From NCBI GenBank assembly GCA_964511075.1, contig CAZEDM010000008.1:62001-126000 (forward strand): 64,000 bases of DNA, read 5' to 3'. The position numbers were made by a program, and so were the translations under genes. The DNA comes from CAZEDM01 sp964511075. Lineage in GTDB: Bacteria; Zixibacteria; MSB-5A5; RBG-16-43-9. Position 1 is the stretch's first letter, and every line of letters begins with the position of its first letter. The notes below the pieces were generated by a model, which was not told the DNA's origin, did no database searches, and saw only the letters and a program-made list of their open reading frames with translations. This document shows positions 46,990-55,566 of the stretch, piece after piece.

Positions 46990-48699
46990 TTAAGCAGAGC
47001 TTAAGGGAAAACTGATGAGGAAGGTAGTCCCTTTTCCCATCCGGCTTTCCGCTTTTATCTCTCCTTTATGGTTCCTCATGATCTTCTGGCAGGTAACCAG
47101 TCCCAGGCCGTGTCCATCTTTTTTGGTGGTGAAATGCGGCTCGAAGATCCTGCTTAAATTTTCCTGAGGGATTCCAGTTCCGTTGTCTTCTACCTTTACC
47201 CATACCTTTCCTGCTTCAGGATCCTGGGTGCAGGAGATGCTGATCTCTCCTTTTCCCTCTTGCCTGGAAGCCCTGATAGCCTCAGCTGCATTGTTAAATA
47301 GATTTAAAAAGACCTGCTGAATCTGTCCGATATCCAATTCCAAGGGAGGAAGCTCTGGATCGAAATTGGTACCGAACTTAATTCCGGAGAACTTGCTCTG
47401 GGGCCTCAGGGAGAAAAGCAGGTCCTCAATCAGATTTTTAAGATCGTATTTTTCCACCTGGGTTTCCAGCTTGGAGAAATCCATCAGACCATCGGTGAAG
47501 CGTTTCATGGTCTCCACGCTTTCCAGGATAGCCTTGGAGTTGGCTGAAGCTTTATCCAGGGTTCCTTTATTGAGATGCAGTGTCAGAAGCTCGGCATTGT
47601 TCAGGATTATGGTCAGGTAGTTATTCAGCTCATGCCCGATAGAAGCAGCCATCTCTCCCACCGCTACCAGCTTCTCCGACTGGATCAGCCTTTTCTCCAG
47701 GAGAACCTTGTCGGTTATATCCTCCATCACCAGAATCAGTCCCATAATGCGGCTCTCTACGTTCTCCAGGGGGCTGATCTTTAAGGAGAGTACCAGCTCC
47801 TCCTCCTCGAATTTGTGAAAGGACTTTGCCTCCTCATAGGGCTGAGCAGTGTAGAGCACCTGATAACAGATCTTTTTCCATTTATTCTTCTCCTCTTCCG
47901 GGACAAGGTCTAACAAGGAGACCTGGCCAAATGGCAGCTCGGAAAGGTCCTCTCTCCATCCGGTCCTCCTGAATATCTCCTTGGAGGCCTGGTTGGCAAT
48001 GGTGATCTGGAGGTTATTGTCAACCACGATCAGTCCAATGGGAGTCCGGCTGACCACGTTCTCGTTGTAGATCTTCAGGGCTAAGAGGTTCTCGTAGAGC
48101 TTGGCATTCTCTATGGCCATAGCGGCCTGTCCGGCAAAAAGCTCGAAAAGGTGTAAATCGCTCTGTAAAAATACGTTGTTTTTGGCTGAGTTATCTAGAT
48201 ACACAATTCCCACTATCTTTTCCTTGCTCTTCAGGGGCACACACATTATCGATTTCAGGTTAAGCTCCAGGATGCTTTTCTGCTTGGAGAACCTTTCGTC
48301 CTTCAGGGCATCGCTGGTATAGATCGATTCGCCGGTCGTAGCTACTTTATTGGCAATGGACATGCTGATCCTGAAATCCTCTTTGTTCAGGGACTCCTTG
48401 GAGATGTTGTGCGCGGTTTTGAACTGAAGCTCTTCCGTCTCGTCCAGAAGCATAAGGAATCCTCTTTCCGCTCTAAGAAGAGTGACCGCTCTTTTCATCA
48501 CGGCCTGGAGAATATCATCCAGTACCAGAGAAGAATTAATGGCCTGGCTTACCTCCAAGAGAGCTTCTAAGTCTTCGTTTTTGAATTTTCCTGAAGCGTT
48601 ATTCTGTAAACGGGGGTGGGCTGTTTGAACTTTCTGAAAGAGGTTTTCCATTTCCTCTAAGGCAGTACTCTCCTTTTTGGGAACCTCAGAACTATCCAT
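46990..48699 (-). CDS. Cytoplasmic GAF-PAS sensor histidine kinase
   Basis: 569 residues from ATG 48699, preceded by GGAGGAGGGG; a longer frame to 48813 adds 38 residues with no domain. A GAF domain (about 70-215) has LLRAERGFLMLLDETEELQFK and a PAS domain (about 228-340) has RTPIGLIVVDNNLQITIANQASKEIF. The dimerisation helix carries the phospho-His in AASIGHELNNYLTIILNN (about 360). The ATPase part has DIGQIQQVFLNLFNNAAEAI, EDNGTGIPQENLSRIFEPHFTTK and GHGLGL (discontinuous), so N, G1, F and G2 boxes are present. No membrane segment is seen; it should sense an internal cue. No cognate regulator is adjacent; the double receiver at 31132 is one option. Confidence 0.92.
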   Translation of the reverse strand: MDSSEVPKKESTALEEMENLFQKVQTAHPRLQNNASGKFKNEDLEALLEVSQAINSSLVLDDILQAVMKRAVTLLRAERGFLMLLDETEELQFKTAHNISKESLNKEDFRISMSIANKVATTGESIYTSDALKDERFSKQKSILELNLKSIMCVPLKSKEKIVGIVYLDNSAKNNVFLQSDLHLFELFAGQAAMAIENAKLYENLLALKIYNENVVSRTPIGLIVVDNNLQITIANQASKEIFRRTGWREDLSELPFGQVSLLDLVPEEEKNKWKKICYQVLYTAQPYEEAKSFHKFEEEELVLSLKISPLENVESRIMGLILVMEDITDKVLLEKRLIQSEKLVAVGEMAASIGHELNNYLTIILNNAELLTLHLNKGTLDKASANSKAILESVETMKRFTDGLMDFSKLETQVEKYDLKNLIEDLLFSLRPQSKFSGIKFGTNFDPELPPLELDIGQIQQVFLNLFNNAAEAIRASRQEGKGEISISCTQDPEAGKVWVKVEDNGTGIPQENLSRIFEPHFTTKKDGHGLGLVTCQKIMRNHKGEIKAESRMGKGTTFLISFPLSSA

Positions 48700-49032
48700 C
48701 TCCCCTCCTCCGGAATCATTGGTTTTCAAATGTGGAAATTCACTTAATTTTATCGGCAGATTTTGGTTTTTTATTATAGAAAACAGCGGGGAAATCGATA
48801 TCTGTGTGTTCAATTAATGACCCATAAGGTCTTGAGAGAACTTTAAATGGCTGGTAAGGTCAGCAGATGTGGATTTTAAGTACAGGCTGAAGTTCGTGGC
48901 TGTTTTTTTCAAGCCGCTAAAAGTTATGCGCCGGAGGCTTTGTTCCTCGCAGGATAGAGGGGAAGAATAAGGCTCGAATTTCTGATTTTAAACTTGTTTA
49001 GAGATATGTGGGGCAAACTTAAGCCCTGCTTT
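48700..49032. other. Intergenic region, nothing recognised
   Basis: About 330 bases between the NUDIX gene end and the histidine kinase start. The first 114 bases could encode an N-terminal extension of the kinase in frame, which I reject on ribosome-site grounds. I see no small gene, hairpin with T-run or clear promoter. Confidence 0.35.
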
Positions 49033-49716
49033 TTAGTCTTTACAGGCAGAGAAGTAATCCTTTAAAGCCTGGCGGTGCGACTGGAAGGCGATATTGACGG
49101 GTATGCTCTCTTTGGGGAAGAATTTAAGCTCTGAGGCATCATCCCCGGGTTTGGGCTCTCCGCTTATTATCTCACCTAAGTAAACTACCAGAATTGCGCG
49201 GGTTCTGGGGTCATCAGAGCCTGAGTAAACTTTGAACAGATCAGTTAGCTTTACCTCTAAATTGGTCTCTTCTTTTATCTCCCTTACGGCACATCTCTCC
49301 GGGGATTCGCCGTATTCGATAAATCCGGCTGGCAGGCTCCAGTCTCCCTGATAAGGGTTAAATTTCCTTCTCACCAGGAGGATTCTGCCCTCTTTTTCGA
49401 TTATTACCCCAGCCGCAGGTGCCGGATTGCGATATAAGACAAACTTACATACAGGACAGACTTTCCTCAGATTATGGTCAACTCTTTTCTTTACCAGCTC
49501 CGAGCTGCAGCGGGGACAGTATTTATAATCATTCTCATCCCTCAGGTATTTGGCATAGAGAAGCTCCTCCGGTTCCTCTTTCTTGGGATGTTTTCCTTTT
49601 CTCTTGTAAACCTTACCGCTCTCCTTTACCCTGGTCACAGGGGAAATAGACCAGGTTTTTCGGAGCTTGGGTTTTTTGAATTGGATTTTTTCTTGAGTTC
49701 TCTTTTTGTTTTTCAT
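49033..49716 (-). CDS. NUDIX hydrolase with N-terminal zinc ribbon
   Basis: 227 residues. A basic N-terminal tail (about 1-55) is followed by a zinc ribbon (YCPRCSSEL ... VCPVCKF, four Cys, about 62-88). The NUDIX domain (about 95-220) has the box GFIEYGESPERCAVREIKEETNLE (discontinuous), matching GX5EX7REUXEEXGU. The zinc ribbon-NUDIX layout resembles NADH pyrophosphatase NudC and ADP-ribose pyrophosphatases. The SQPWPFPxS motif diagnostic of NudC is absent, so the substrate is open. The gene starts directly after the stop of the RsbU-like phosphatase, so it is translated with that signalling module. Confidence 0.88.
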   Translation of the reverse strand: MKNKKRTQEKIQFKKPKLRKTWSISPVTRVKESGKVYKRKGKHPKKEEPEELLYAKYLRDENDYKYCPRCSSELVKKRVDHNLRKVCPVCKFVLYRNPAPAAGVIIEKEGRILLVRRKFNPYQGDWSLPAGFIEYGESPERCAVREIKEETNLEVKLTDLFKVYSGSDDPRTRAILVVYLGEIISGEPKPGDDASELKFFPKESIPVNIAFQSHRQALKDYFSACKD

Positions 49717-51933
49717 TTATAAGACCTTCAATATTACGATGGTAAAATCATCATGCAGCGATACCCCGCTGGCGAAGTTTTCCATTTCTTTGATGATTAG
49801 TGCTTTTAGCCTTTCCGGTGGAAGTTTGCGATTTTCCAAAAGAAGCTCCAGAAGCCGGTCCTCTCCGAACAGCTCCTCCCTCTCGTTGAAATTTTCAGTC
49901 AAACCATCCGAATAAAGGAAGACCAGGTCCTCAGGCTCAAGAAAGACCTCTTCCCTCTGGTAGATAGCCTCAGGAAAGGCTCCCAGGATGAGTCCGCCGG
50001 TTTTAAGAAATTCCACTTTTTGATCTCTGTGAATCAGTATGGGATAATTATGTCCGGCGTTGCAGTAGCAGAGCTTGCGCAGAAGCGGGTTGAACTCCCC
50101 ATAGAACATCGTGGCAAATCTGCCGTCTGAAACCGAGGAGGTGATAAGCTGGTTTATGTTGGAGATAACTTCAGACGGCTCCAGTCTGCTTTTTGCCACC
50201 GCCCTCAGGGAGGCGTGCAAAAGCGAGACCATAAGGGCAGCAGGGACTCCTTTGCCCGAGGCGTCTGCTATGGCGATTCCCAGGATGCCACCTTCTCTTT
50301 GCAGGAAATCGTAGTAATCACCGCCGACCTGACGTGCAGGCTGAGTGAAAGCGGATAGCTCAAAGGCAGGTCCCAGGGGAAAGGACTTGGGCAGAAGCCC
50401 GATCTGGATCTGTTTTGCCACCAGAAGCTCTTCCTCTATCCTCTGTCTTTCCAGCGATTCCTGATAGAGTCGGGCATTTTTATAGGCAACTGCGAACTGG
50501 TTAGCCAAAATTTTCAAGAGAGTCAAATCCTCGTAGGAATATTTTAATCCGGTGATTTTTTTGCTCAAGCCGAAAAAACCTATGAACTCCTCCGGACTGG
50601 ATATGGGGATGATCAAAAAGATATCTTCCCCGGATAAGGTGTTAAAAAGGGAACTTTCTTTTTCAGGCTGAAGCTCGTCCAAGAAAAAAGGGCGGTCCCT
50701 TTGTTTGAGATCTTCAAGGAGCGGCTCGTCTTCGGGAAAAGAGAAGTTTTGAACTTCAGAAAAAAGATGGAAGCTCTTATTTTTTGAATCGCAAAGGCAA
50801 AGGAAGACCTCCTCCACCAGCATCTCCTTTTTCAGGGCATCAAAGATGGTCTGATTGAGTTCATCTAATTTCAGGATAGAGATTATCCTGCGACTGAAAG
50901 TTTCCATCATTATACGATAATCCGCCCTGTCCTTCAATAACAACCTTTTCACGAAATCATCCATCCAGCCCATAATCGGCTGAAAAAGGAGGATAGCCAG
51001 GATCACATACCCTATCTCCAGGATGGGCACTTTTCTGCCCAGGAGGCTTTGCATCAGATTGCTCAACTGGCTGATCAAAAGAAAATAGACCCCCAGGAGA
51101 AAGGCTGAGGTCAAGGAATATACCAGGCTCTGTCTGACCAAGGTGCGGATATCCAGAAACCTATGTCGGATAATTGCCCAGGCAATTGAACCTCCCCCGA
51201 TCAATAAAGCGGAGATGGTCAAAGCATATCTAAGGCTGTCGGGGATATTGAAATTGACCAGCACCGGCAAAAGGAAGGCAACAGCATAAAGCCCGGTCGA
51301 GGACCTGATACCCCAGGCTACTAGTTTAGCCTGGTTTTTCAACCGGCTCTGGGCTAAGTTCTTCGTTCCCTGGTAGAGGAAGATGACTGCCAGGATAAGA
51401 TAAGTTAAGTTTATGATGGAGAAAAACTGAAGATGGAACTTGTATATTATCTCCACCATCAAAAAGAAAAATTTTAAAACATAGATTATCGGCTGTAAAA
51501 AAAAGCTTAATACCCCGGTCTCTTTTCCCAAAGAAGACAAATCTATTATTTTCCTTGGTTCATACAGAAACAAAACCAGCAGGATATGGAAGATATGGGG
51601 TATGAAAATTGAGAGGCTGATCTTTGGGTGTCTTTTCACGAATGAATTTTCCACAGGAAAGACCAAAGAGAAAAGGAGAAGCTGGGGGAAGAAAAGCTCC
51701 CACAGATAAAAGATGTTGATATAGAACAGGGAGGAGACCGGAGGGAGCCCAGGCGATTTAAGCATGGTTCCGAAAGCGGCAAAGACGGGCCCGGAGCCGG
51801 CGAAGAAAAGCATCAAGCTGGTTATACGGTTTAATTTTCCACGATAGTCCTCGGAGAGAATGGTAGCCCCCAAGAAAAAGAGTATTATTCCACAGATCAG
51901 GTATATCCCGGCGACTAAACTCAGGAGATTCAT
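49717..51933 (-). CDS. RsbU/SpoIIE-type PP2C phosphatase with membrane and GAF sensor domains
   Basis: 738 residues. The N-terminal half has about eight membrane helices (1-320), a 7TM-receptor-like sensor. A GAF domain follows (about 340-490, EDLTLLKILANQFAVAYKNARLYQESLERQ discontinuous). The C-terminal PP2C domain (about 510-738) has metal-binding GGDYYDF, GIAIADASGKGVPAALMVSL, YCNAGHNYPI and LYSDGLTE. This phosphatase class reactivates STAS anti-anti-sigma factors, and both a STAS and an anti-sigma-type kinase gene lie just upstream in the same direction. It should be the input arm of a partner switch set off by a membrane or intracellular signal. Confidence 0.93.
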   Translation of the reverse strand: MNLLSLVAGIYLICGIILFFLGATILSEDYRGKLNRITSLMLFFAGSGPVFAAFGTMLKSPGLPPVSSLFYINIFYLWELFFPQLLLFSLVFPVENSFVKRHPKISLSIFIPHIFHILLVLFLYEPRKIIDLSSLGKETGVLSFFLQPIIYVLKFFFLMVEIIYKFHLQFFSIINLTYLILAVIFLYQGTKNLAQSRLKNQAKLVAWGIRSSTGLYAVAFLLPVLVNFNIPDSLRYALTISALLIGGGSIAWAIIRHRFLDIRTLVRQSLVYSLTSAFLLGVYFLLISQLSNLMQSLLGRKVPILEIGYVILAILLFQPIMGWMDDFVKRLLLKDRADYRIMMETFSRRIISILKLDELNQTIFDALKKEMLVEEVFLCLCDSKNKSFHLFSEVQNFSFPEDEPLLEDLKQRDRPFFLDELQPEKESSLFNTLSGEDIFLIIPISSPEEFIGFFGLSKKITGLKYSYEDLTLLKILANQFAVAYKNARLYQESLERQRIEEELLVAKQIQIGLLPKSFPLGPAFELSAFTQPARQVGGDYYDFLQREGGILGIAIADASGKGVPAALMVSLLHASLRAVAKSRLEPSEVISNINQLITSSVSDGRFATMFYGEFNPLLRKLCYCNAGHNYPILIHRDQKVEFLKTGGLILGAFPEAIYQREEVFLEPEDLVFLYSDGLTENFNEREELFGEDRLLELLLENRKLPPERLKALIIKEMENFASGVSLHDDFTIVILKVL

Positions 51934-51945
51934 CTTTTGATCTTT

Positions 51946-52374
51946 TTATTTTTTTAAAAATTTCTTAAGACAGACTATGGTCCCGCCTTCCGGCTTGAAG
52001 ATGTAGTCCACTTCATCCATTAAAGATCTGACGATGAACACTCCGCGACCGACCTCCTTAAGCAGATTCTCTTCGTTTATGGGGCAGGGAAGACAGCAGG
52101 GGTCAAAACCCTGGCCCTGGTCCTCGACCTGGATGGTGACTGAGGTTTCGTCTGTTATGATTCTTACGCTGACCTTCTTCCGGGGGTTGTTCTTATTTCC
52201 ATGTATGATGGCATTATTTACCACCTCAGTCACGGAGATGGCCACATCGGCTAATTGGTCTTTGTTCAGACCCAGTTTTTTCAATCTCCTCTCCACGAAC
52301 TCGTCGACCTTGGAAAGATAAAGCTGGGAGCTGGGAACTGTTATCTGGTTTTTCTTGCGGATTATCCTGTTCAT
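51946..52374 (-). CDS. RsbW/SpoIIAB-like serine kinase (anti-sigma factor type)
   Basis: 142 residues, one HATPase_c fold of the GHKL class. ATP-binding residues: N in SVTEVVNNAIIHGN (N-box), the G1 box VEDQGQGFDPCCLP and the G2 box EVGRGVFIVRSLMDEV. The family binds and inhibits a sigma factor or other target and phosphorylates the STAS partner. No sigma factor gene is next to it, so the output may be elsewhere or not transcriptional. A hairpin with T-run lies 10 bases ahead of the ATG and no good ribosome site is seen, so its level may be held low relative to the STAS protein. Confidence 0.9.
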   Translation of the reverse strand: MNRIIRKKNQITVPSSQLYLSKVDEFVERRLKKLGLNKDQLADVAISVTEVVNNAIIHGNKNNPRKKVSVRIITDETSVTIQVEDQGQGFDPCCLPCPINEENLLKEVGRGVFIVRSLMDEVDYIFKPEGGTIVCLKKFLKK

Positions 52375-52383
52375 TTTTAAATG

Positions 52384-52410
52384 AAAAAGGTAGGTTCATC
52401 GACCTACCTT
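52384..52410 (-). terminator. Intrinsic terminator or attenuator between the STAS and RsbW-like genes
   Basis: AAGGTAGGT (52387-52395) and ACCTACCTT (52402-52410) make a perfect 9-bp stem with a 6-base loop. On the minus strand it is followed by TTTC. It lies inside what looks like one operon, so it probably reduces expression of the genes that follow the STAS gene. Confidence 0.7.
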
Positions 52411-52448
52411 AAAACTCACAATCAAGCACTATCCCCAAAGAAGAACCC

Positions 52449-52787
52449 TTAACTGAAGCTCTGGACTGCCTGATCAACAGAATCGAAGGTCTCGAAGATA
52501 GTTATTAGTTTGGTGATGGTCAAAAGGCTCTGGATCTTTTCGGTCACATTTGAAAGTTTCAACTCTCCGCCGTTGTTCCGCATGGTGGTGAGTCCGGAGA
52601 TGAGAATACCCAAGCCGGTGCTATTCATCCAGTCCACTTTAGACAGGTCGATTATCACCTTCTTCTTACCCTGGCTTATGAGCTCGTGCAGTTTGTCATG
52701 CAAAATGGTCGACTCCGGTCCACCCATGATCTTACCCTTAGGTTCCAGAATCACTACCCCTTTGTCCTCTCGAAAAGACAATTTCAT
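52449..52787 (-). CDS. STAS-domain anti-sigma factor antagonist (RsbV/SpoIIAA-like)
   Basis: 112 residues, one STAS domain. The phosphorylatable serine lies in VDWMNSTGLGILISGL (about residues 51-66, Ser about 55). The N-terminal part MKLSFREDKGVVILEPKGKIMGG is the usual first strand pair. In this scheme the dephosphorylated form binds the RsbW-like kinase and frees its target. The RsbU-like phosphatase removes the phosphate. It is the first gene of the set, and GAAAGGATG lies just upstream of the ATG (spacing short). Confidence 0.92.
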   Translation of the reverse strand: MKLSFREDKGVVILEPKGKIMGGPESTILHDKLHELISQGKKKVIIDLSKVDWMNSTGLGILISGLTTMRNNGGELKLSNVTEKIQSLLTITKLITIFETFDSVDQAVQSFS

Positions 52788-52844
52788 CCTTTCCTCCTCA
52801 TTCTGACTTTTACGCAGATTGACAGATAAAGTTGCAAGTTCGAT

Positions 52845-53273
52845 CTATTTGAAGAGAGCCTTGATCTTCCCCCAGGTGGTAAGATTAAGCACTCCCATAG
52901 TGGTTAAATTTATATCTACAGGTACATTTCCTGATTTGGGTAGGAACAGCGTGCCTCCTGAATAACCCGCTACTTTCAAAGTTACGTACTCATCCTCTAC
53001 CCATCCCTCTTTTTCCAGGGTGGAAGGGTCATCAGCGGGTATGGAAAGAGAATACTCCCCGTCTTTGACTTTTGTGCTGGCGTATTCTTTTCCCTGAATC
53101 AAAGCCTTGACCTCACAGCCATCCGGCACGGAAGCACTTTTGTATTTAACTGTGCCGAAAGGCTGACAGGGTGAATCACCGGCTTGTACAAAGCTACCTG
53201 TTGCCGGTATCAACAAAAGTAGAAGCAGGTAACCTATCCAGCTCAGCCTAAAAAATCTTTTTAACCCTCTCAT
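52845..53273 (-). CDS. Exported protein with one beta-sandwich domain, function unknown
   Basis: 142 residues from ATG 53273; a TTG three codons earlier is the other option but the predicted start of transcription (about 53284) lies right there. A basic start and hydrophobic core (LSWIGYLLLLLLIPATGS) form a signal peptide cut near VQAG. The mature part, about 110 residues, begins with FGTVKYKSASVPDGCEVKALIQGKEYASTKVKDGEYSLSIP (discontinuous), the pattern of a carboxypeptidase-regulatory-like or cell-surface beta-sandwich domain. There are two cysteines. Its own strong promoter precedes it; it may run into the STAS gene 57 bases downstream. Confidence 0.7.
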   Translation of the reverse strand: MRGLKRFFRLSWIGYLLLLLLIPATGSFVQAGDSPCQPFGTVKYKSASVPDGCEVKALIQGKEYASTKVKDGEYSLSIPADDPSTLEKEGWVEDEYVTLKVAGYSGGTLFLPKSGNVPVDINLTTMGVLNLTTWGKIKALFK

Positions 53274-53587
53274 AAGCTTCAAACTTAATAATTATATATT
53301 TATCAACAGGTTTGTCAAGAAAAATAAACCGGAATTATCAAAAAATTATTTTTTCTCACAGGCCTCTCGGATATGGAGTTTTTGAGTCTGTTTTTTCACT
53401 GATTTGTTATAATCTCTAAAAATACATATAAACAAAACCGCAAATAACGTTCCCGCGGGTAACCCAGTGTCTATCAAGGCATTAGCTTTGAGCCTCGTTC
53501 CTAAAAACTGTTCTGAGTTTAAACAATTTCCAGGATTTGTTCTCCCTTACATGGATATAGTTGTAACCCTGTATGATAACAAAATCC
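53274..53587. other. Intergenic region between the exported-protein gene and the polysaccharide operon
   Basis: About 310 bases. It holds the promoter at 53291-53318. Otherwise I see no gene, no clear terminator for the polysaccharide operon ending at 53588, and no repeat. Confidence 0.4.
53291..53318 (-). promoter_or_regulatory. Strong promoter of the exported-protein/partner-switch genes
   Basis: Minus strand TTGACA (53318-53313), 16-base spacer, TATAAT (53296-53291). Both hexamers are perfect. The start is expected about 11 bases before the ATG at 53273, so the mRNA would be nearly leaderless. Confidence 0.72.
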
Positions 53588-54421
53588 CTAACTTTTAGGA
53601 AAAAGCTTCTTGCAGACCTTCCAAAGTCTGAAATAGTTATCCGGTCCCAACACAGCTTTTGCTATGCCCAGGATACCGTCTTTAAGCCTTTTTCTGAAGT
53701 AAAGTTTTTTATCCAGAGTAACCAGGGAGATAAAAAAGGGAAGAGGATCTCCGTACCTTAATGATACTCTCCTAAGCTTGAAGGGGTCGGTTTTATTTTC
53801 ATTCCACCCGAATTCAGAGGTACAGATTTCTTTAAAACCAAGCTCTCGGGCGAGCTTTCTCACCTTTGAGCTGCAATACCCTCCAGGTAAGCTTAGCAGA
53901 TTAACCTCTTTTCCGATTATCTCCTCCAGCACTTTTTTCGACTCCCCAAGCTCAGATCTCAACTCCTCCTCTTTTAAGATAGAGAGGAACTTATGGGTTT
54001 TTCCGTGGGAGCCGAATTCCATTCCGTTTTTACTCATCTCCTCTATATGGGACCTTTTCAGATGACCAGGCTTATCGATAAAATCCGTGGTCAGAAAAAA
54101 AGTAGCTTTAAAACCGTATCTTTTAAGCAGGGAAAAGGCTAAAGCATAATCGGATTGATTTCCATCGTCAAAGGATATTATCAGGGATTTTTCCGGTAAG
54201 GAGGTTCTGTTTTGCAGATATTCCAAAAGCTGGCTCAAATGGATAGTTATATAACCGTGGGAGTTAAGATATTCCAACTGCTGGATGAATTCCTCCTCTT
54301 TAGAGAGATAGACCCTGTCCTCGGCATCAAATTTCGAGAGGTCATCTTCCCTGGATGAAATTCGATGGTAAAGCAGGATTAAGATTTTGTCCAAATCTGC
54401 ACCCTTTATGAAAAAGTTCAT
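53588..54421 (-). CDS. Polysaccharide deacetylase family protein
   Basis: 277 residues, NodB-homology (CE4) domain. Metal and catalytic motifs: SFDDGNQSDY (Asp-Asp pair, about 83-92) and EFGSHGKTHKFLS (H-x3-H, about 136-148). The later motif LSLPGGYCSSKV holds the arginine-replacing loop. No signal peptide is visible, unlike many exported deacetylases, so it may act on lipid-linked sugars at the cytoplasmic side. It is the last gene of the polysaccharide operon and its start overlaps the stop of the glycosyltransferase 2 gene by 4 bases. Confidence 0.88.
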   Translation of the reverse strand: MNFFIKGADLDKILILLYHRISSREDDLSKFDAEDRVYLSKEEEFIQQLEYLNSHGYITIHLSQLLEYLQNRTSLPEKSLIISFDDGNQSDYALAFSLLKRYGFKATFFLTTDFIDKPGHLKRSHIEEMSKNGMEFGSHGKTHKFLSILKEEELRSELGESKKVLEEIIGKEVNLLSLPGGYCSSKVRKLARELGFKEICTSEFGWNENKTDPFKLRRVSLRYGDPLPFFISLVTLDKKLYFRKRLKDGILGIAKAVLGPDNYFRLWKVCKKLFPKS

Positions 54422-55566
54422 CTTTTAGAAGGCTCCCAAATTATCTCCCTTTTGCCCAGGAGGTATTTTACCCAGGCCGAAAGAACTGCCAGATTTACTA
54501 AATAGAAGTAGAATACAGATTCAAAGCAAGAAAAAATCCCATGAATCTTTTTGTCAGCTAAGAAAAGCAGATAAAAAAGTGCAATTAAAACTGAGAAAAG
54601 TCCAATTACAAAGATCAGTTGGAAGAAAAGATACTCACTTATCAACAGGAGGTTAATCAGAAGTAGAAGCAAAAGAAAAAATGGAGTTAGCCACCTTAAG
54701 AGCTTATGGCTCAAGAGCTCCAGGCTGAAGAAGCCGTATTTAAAAGGGTTTAATAACGACAACTCAGAGAAAAATACCTCCAGCCCACCCAGGGTGGTTC
54801 TCTTTCTCCTCCTGAACTCCTCCCTGAAGTTTTTGACCCTGGTGACGAAGGCTATTCCCTCAGGCTCCGATATCACTCTTTTTCCCTTCTTCACCACCTG
54901 CAGGGGCAGATAGAAATCATCTATGAAATCATACGGTATTTCAGCTAAAAGCTCTCTTCTTACAGCATAAAGACAGCCACTCACCCCGGTCAGGTTTCCA
55001 GTTGTGCTCTCCAGCCTTCTTAGCCTCATCTCAAGATCTACATACAGCCCTTCTCCGGAAGAAGATTTTTCCGAGAGGTTGAGAATGCTCCGGTCCTCCC
55101 CGCTGACGCAGCCAACGGACGGGTCTTTGAAATTTTCAGCTATCTTTCTCAGGGAGTTCTCTTTAAGTAGAGTGGAAGCATCGGTGAAAAAGACAAGCTC
55201 GCCCTGTATCTCTTTCAAAGCTTGGTTTAATGCTTTTGTTTTTCCACCTCTTTGCTCCAGACGGAGAAGCTTTATTCCCTTATCCTTGAACGATCGAACG
55301 ATCTCCTCGGTTTTATCAGTGGAGGCATCAGAGATAACAGTTATCTGGAGTTTACCTTCAGGGTAATCGACTTTCAAACAGTTCTCCAGTTTCTCACGGA
55401 TGACTTTTTCTCCATTATACACCGGGATAAGCAGGTCGATTTCAGGGTAATGCTCACCTTTTTTAAGGGTGCCAGATTTAAAAAAAGAGATAACCTTCAG
55501 TAACAGGTAATACCCTGAAAAGGTATATGATAGTAAGAGAAACAGGATTATAAATAGAGTAATCAT
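54418..55566 (-). CDS. Membrane glycosyltransferase family 2
   Basis: 382 residues. One N-terminal helix, then a GT-A fold: DLLIPVYNGEKVIREKL, VISDASTDKT, the DxD-like FFTDASTLLKENSL and acceptor region EDRSILNLS. RRRKRTTLGG (about 253-262) is the QXXRW-like basic motif. Three or four helices close the protein (about 290-370), as in processive GT2 enzymes such as cellulose or hyaluronan synthases. The substrate is unknown. It overlaps both neighbours by 4 bases (ATGA type), tight coupling in the operon. Confidence 0.88.
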   Translation of the reverse strand: MITLFIILFLLLSYTFSGYYLLLKVISFFKSGTLKKGEHYPEIDLLIPVYNGEKVIREKLENCLKVDYPEGKLQITVISDASTDKTEEIVRSFKDKGIKLLRLEQRGGKTKALNQALKEIQGELVFFTDASTLLKENSLRKIAENFKDPSVGCVSGEDRSILNLSEKSSSGEGLYVDLEMRLRRLESTTGNLTGVSGCLYAVRRELLAEIPYDFIDDFYLPLQVVKKGKRVISEPEGIAFVTRVKNFREEFRRRKRTTLGGLEVFFSELSLLNPFKYGFFSLELLSHKLLRWLTPFFLLLLLLINLLLISEYLFFQLIFVIGLFSVLIALFYLLFLADKKIHGIFSCFESVFYFYLVNLAVLSAWVKYLLGKREIIWEPSKR

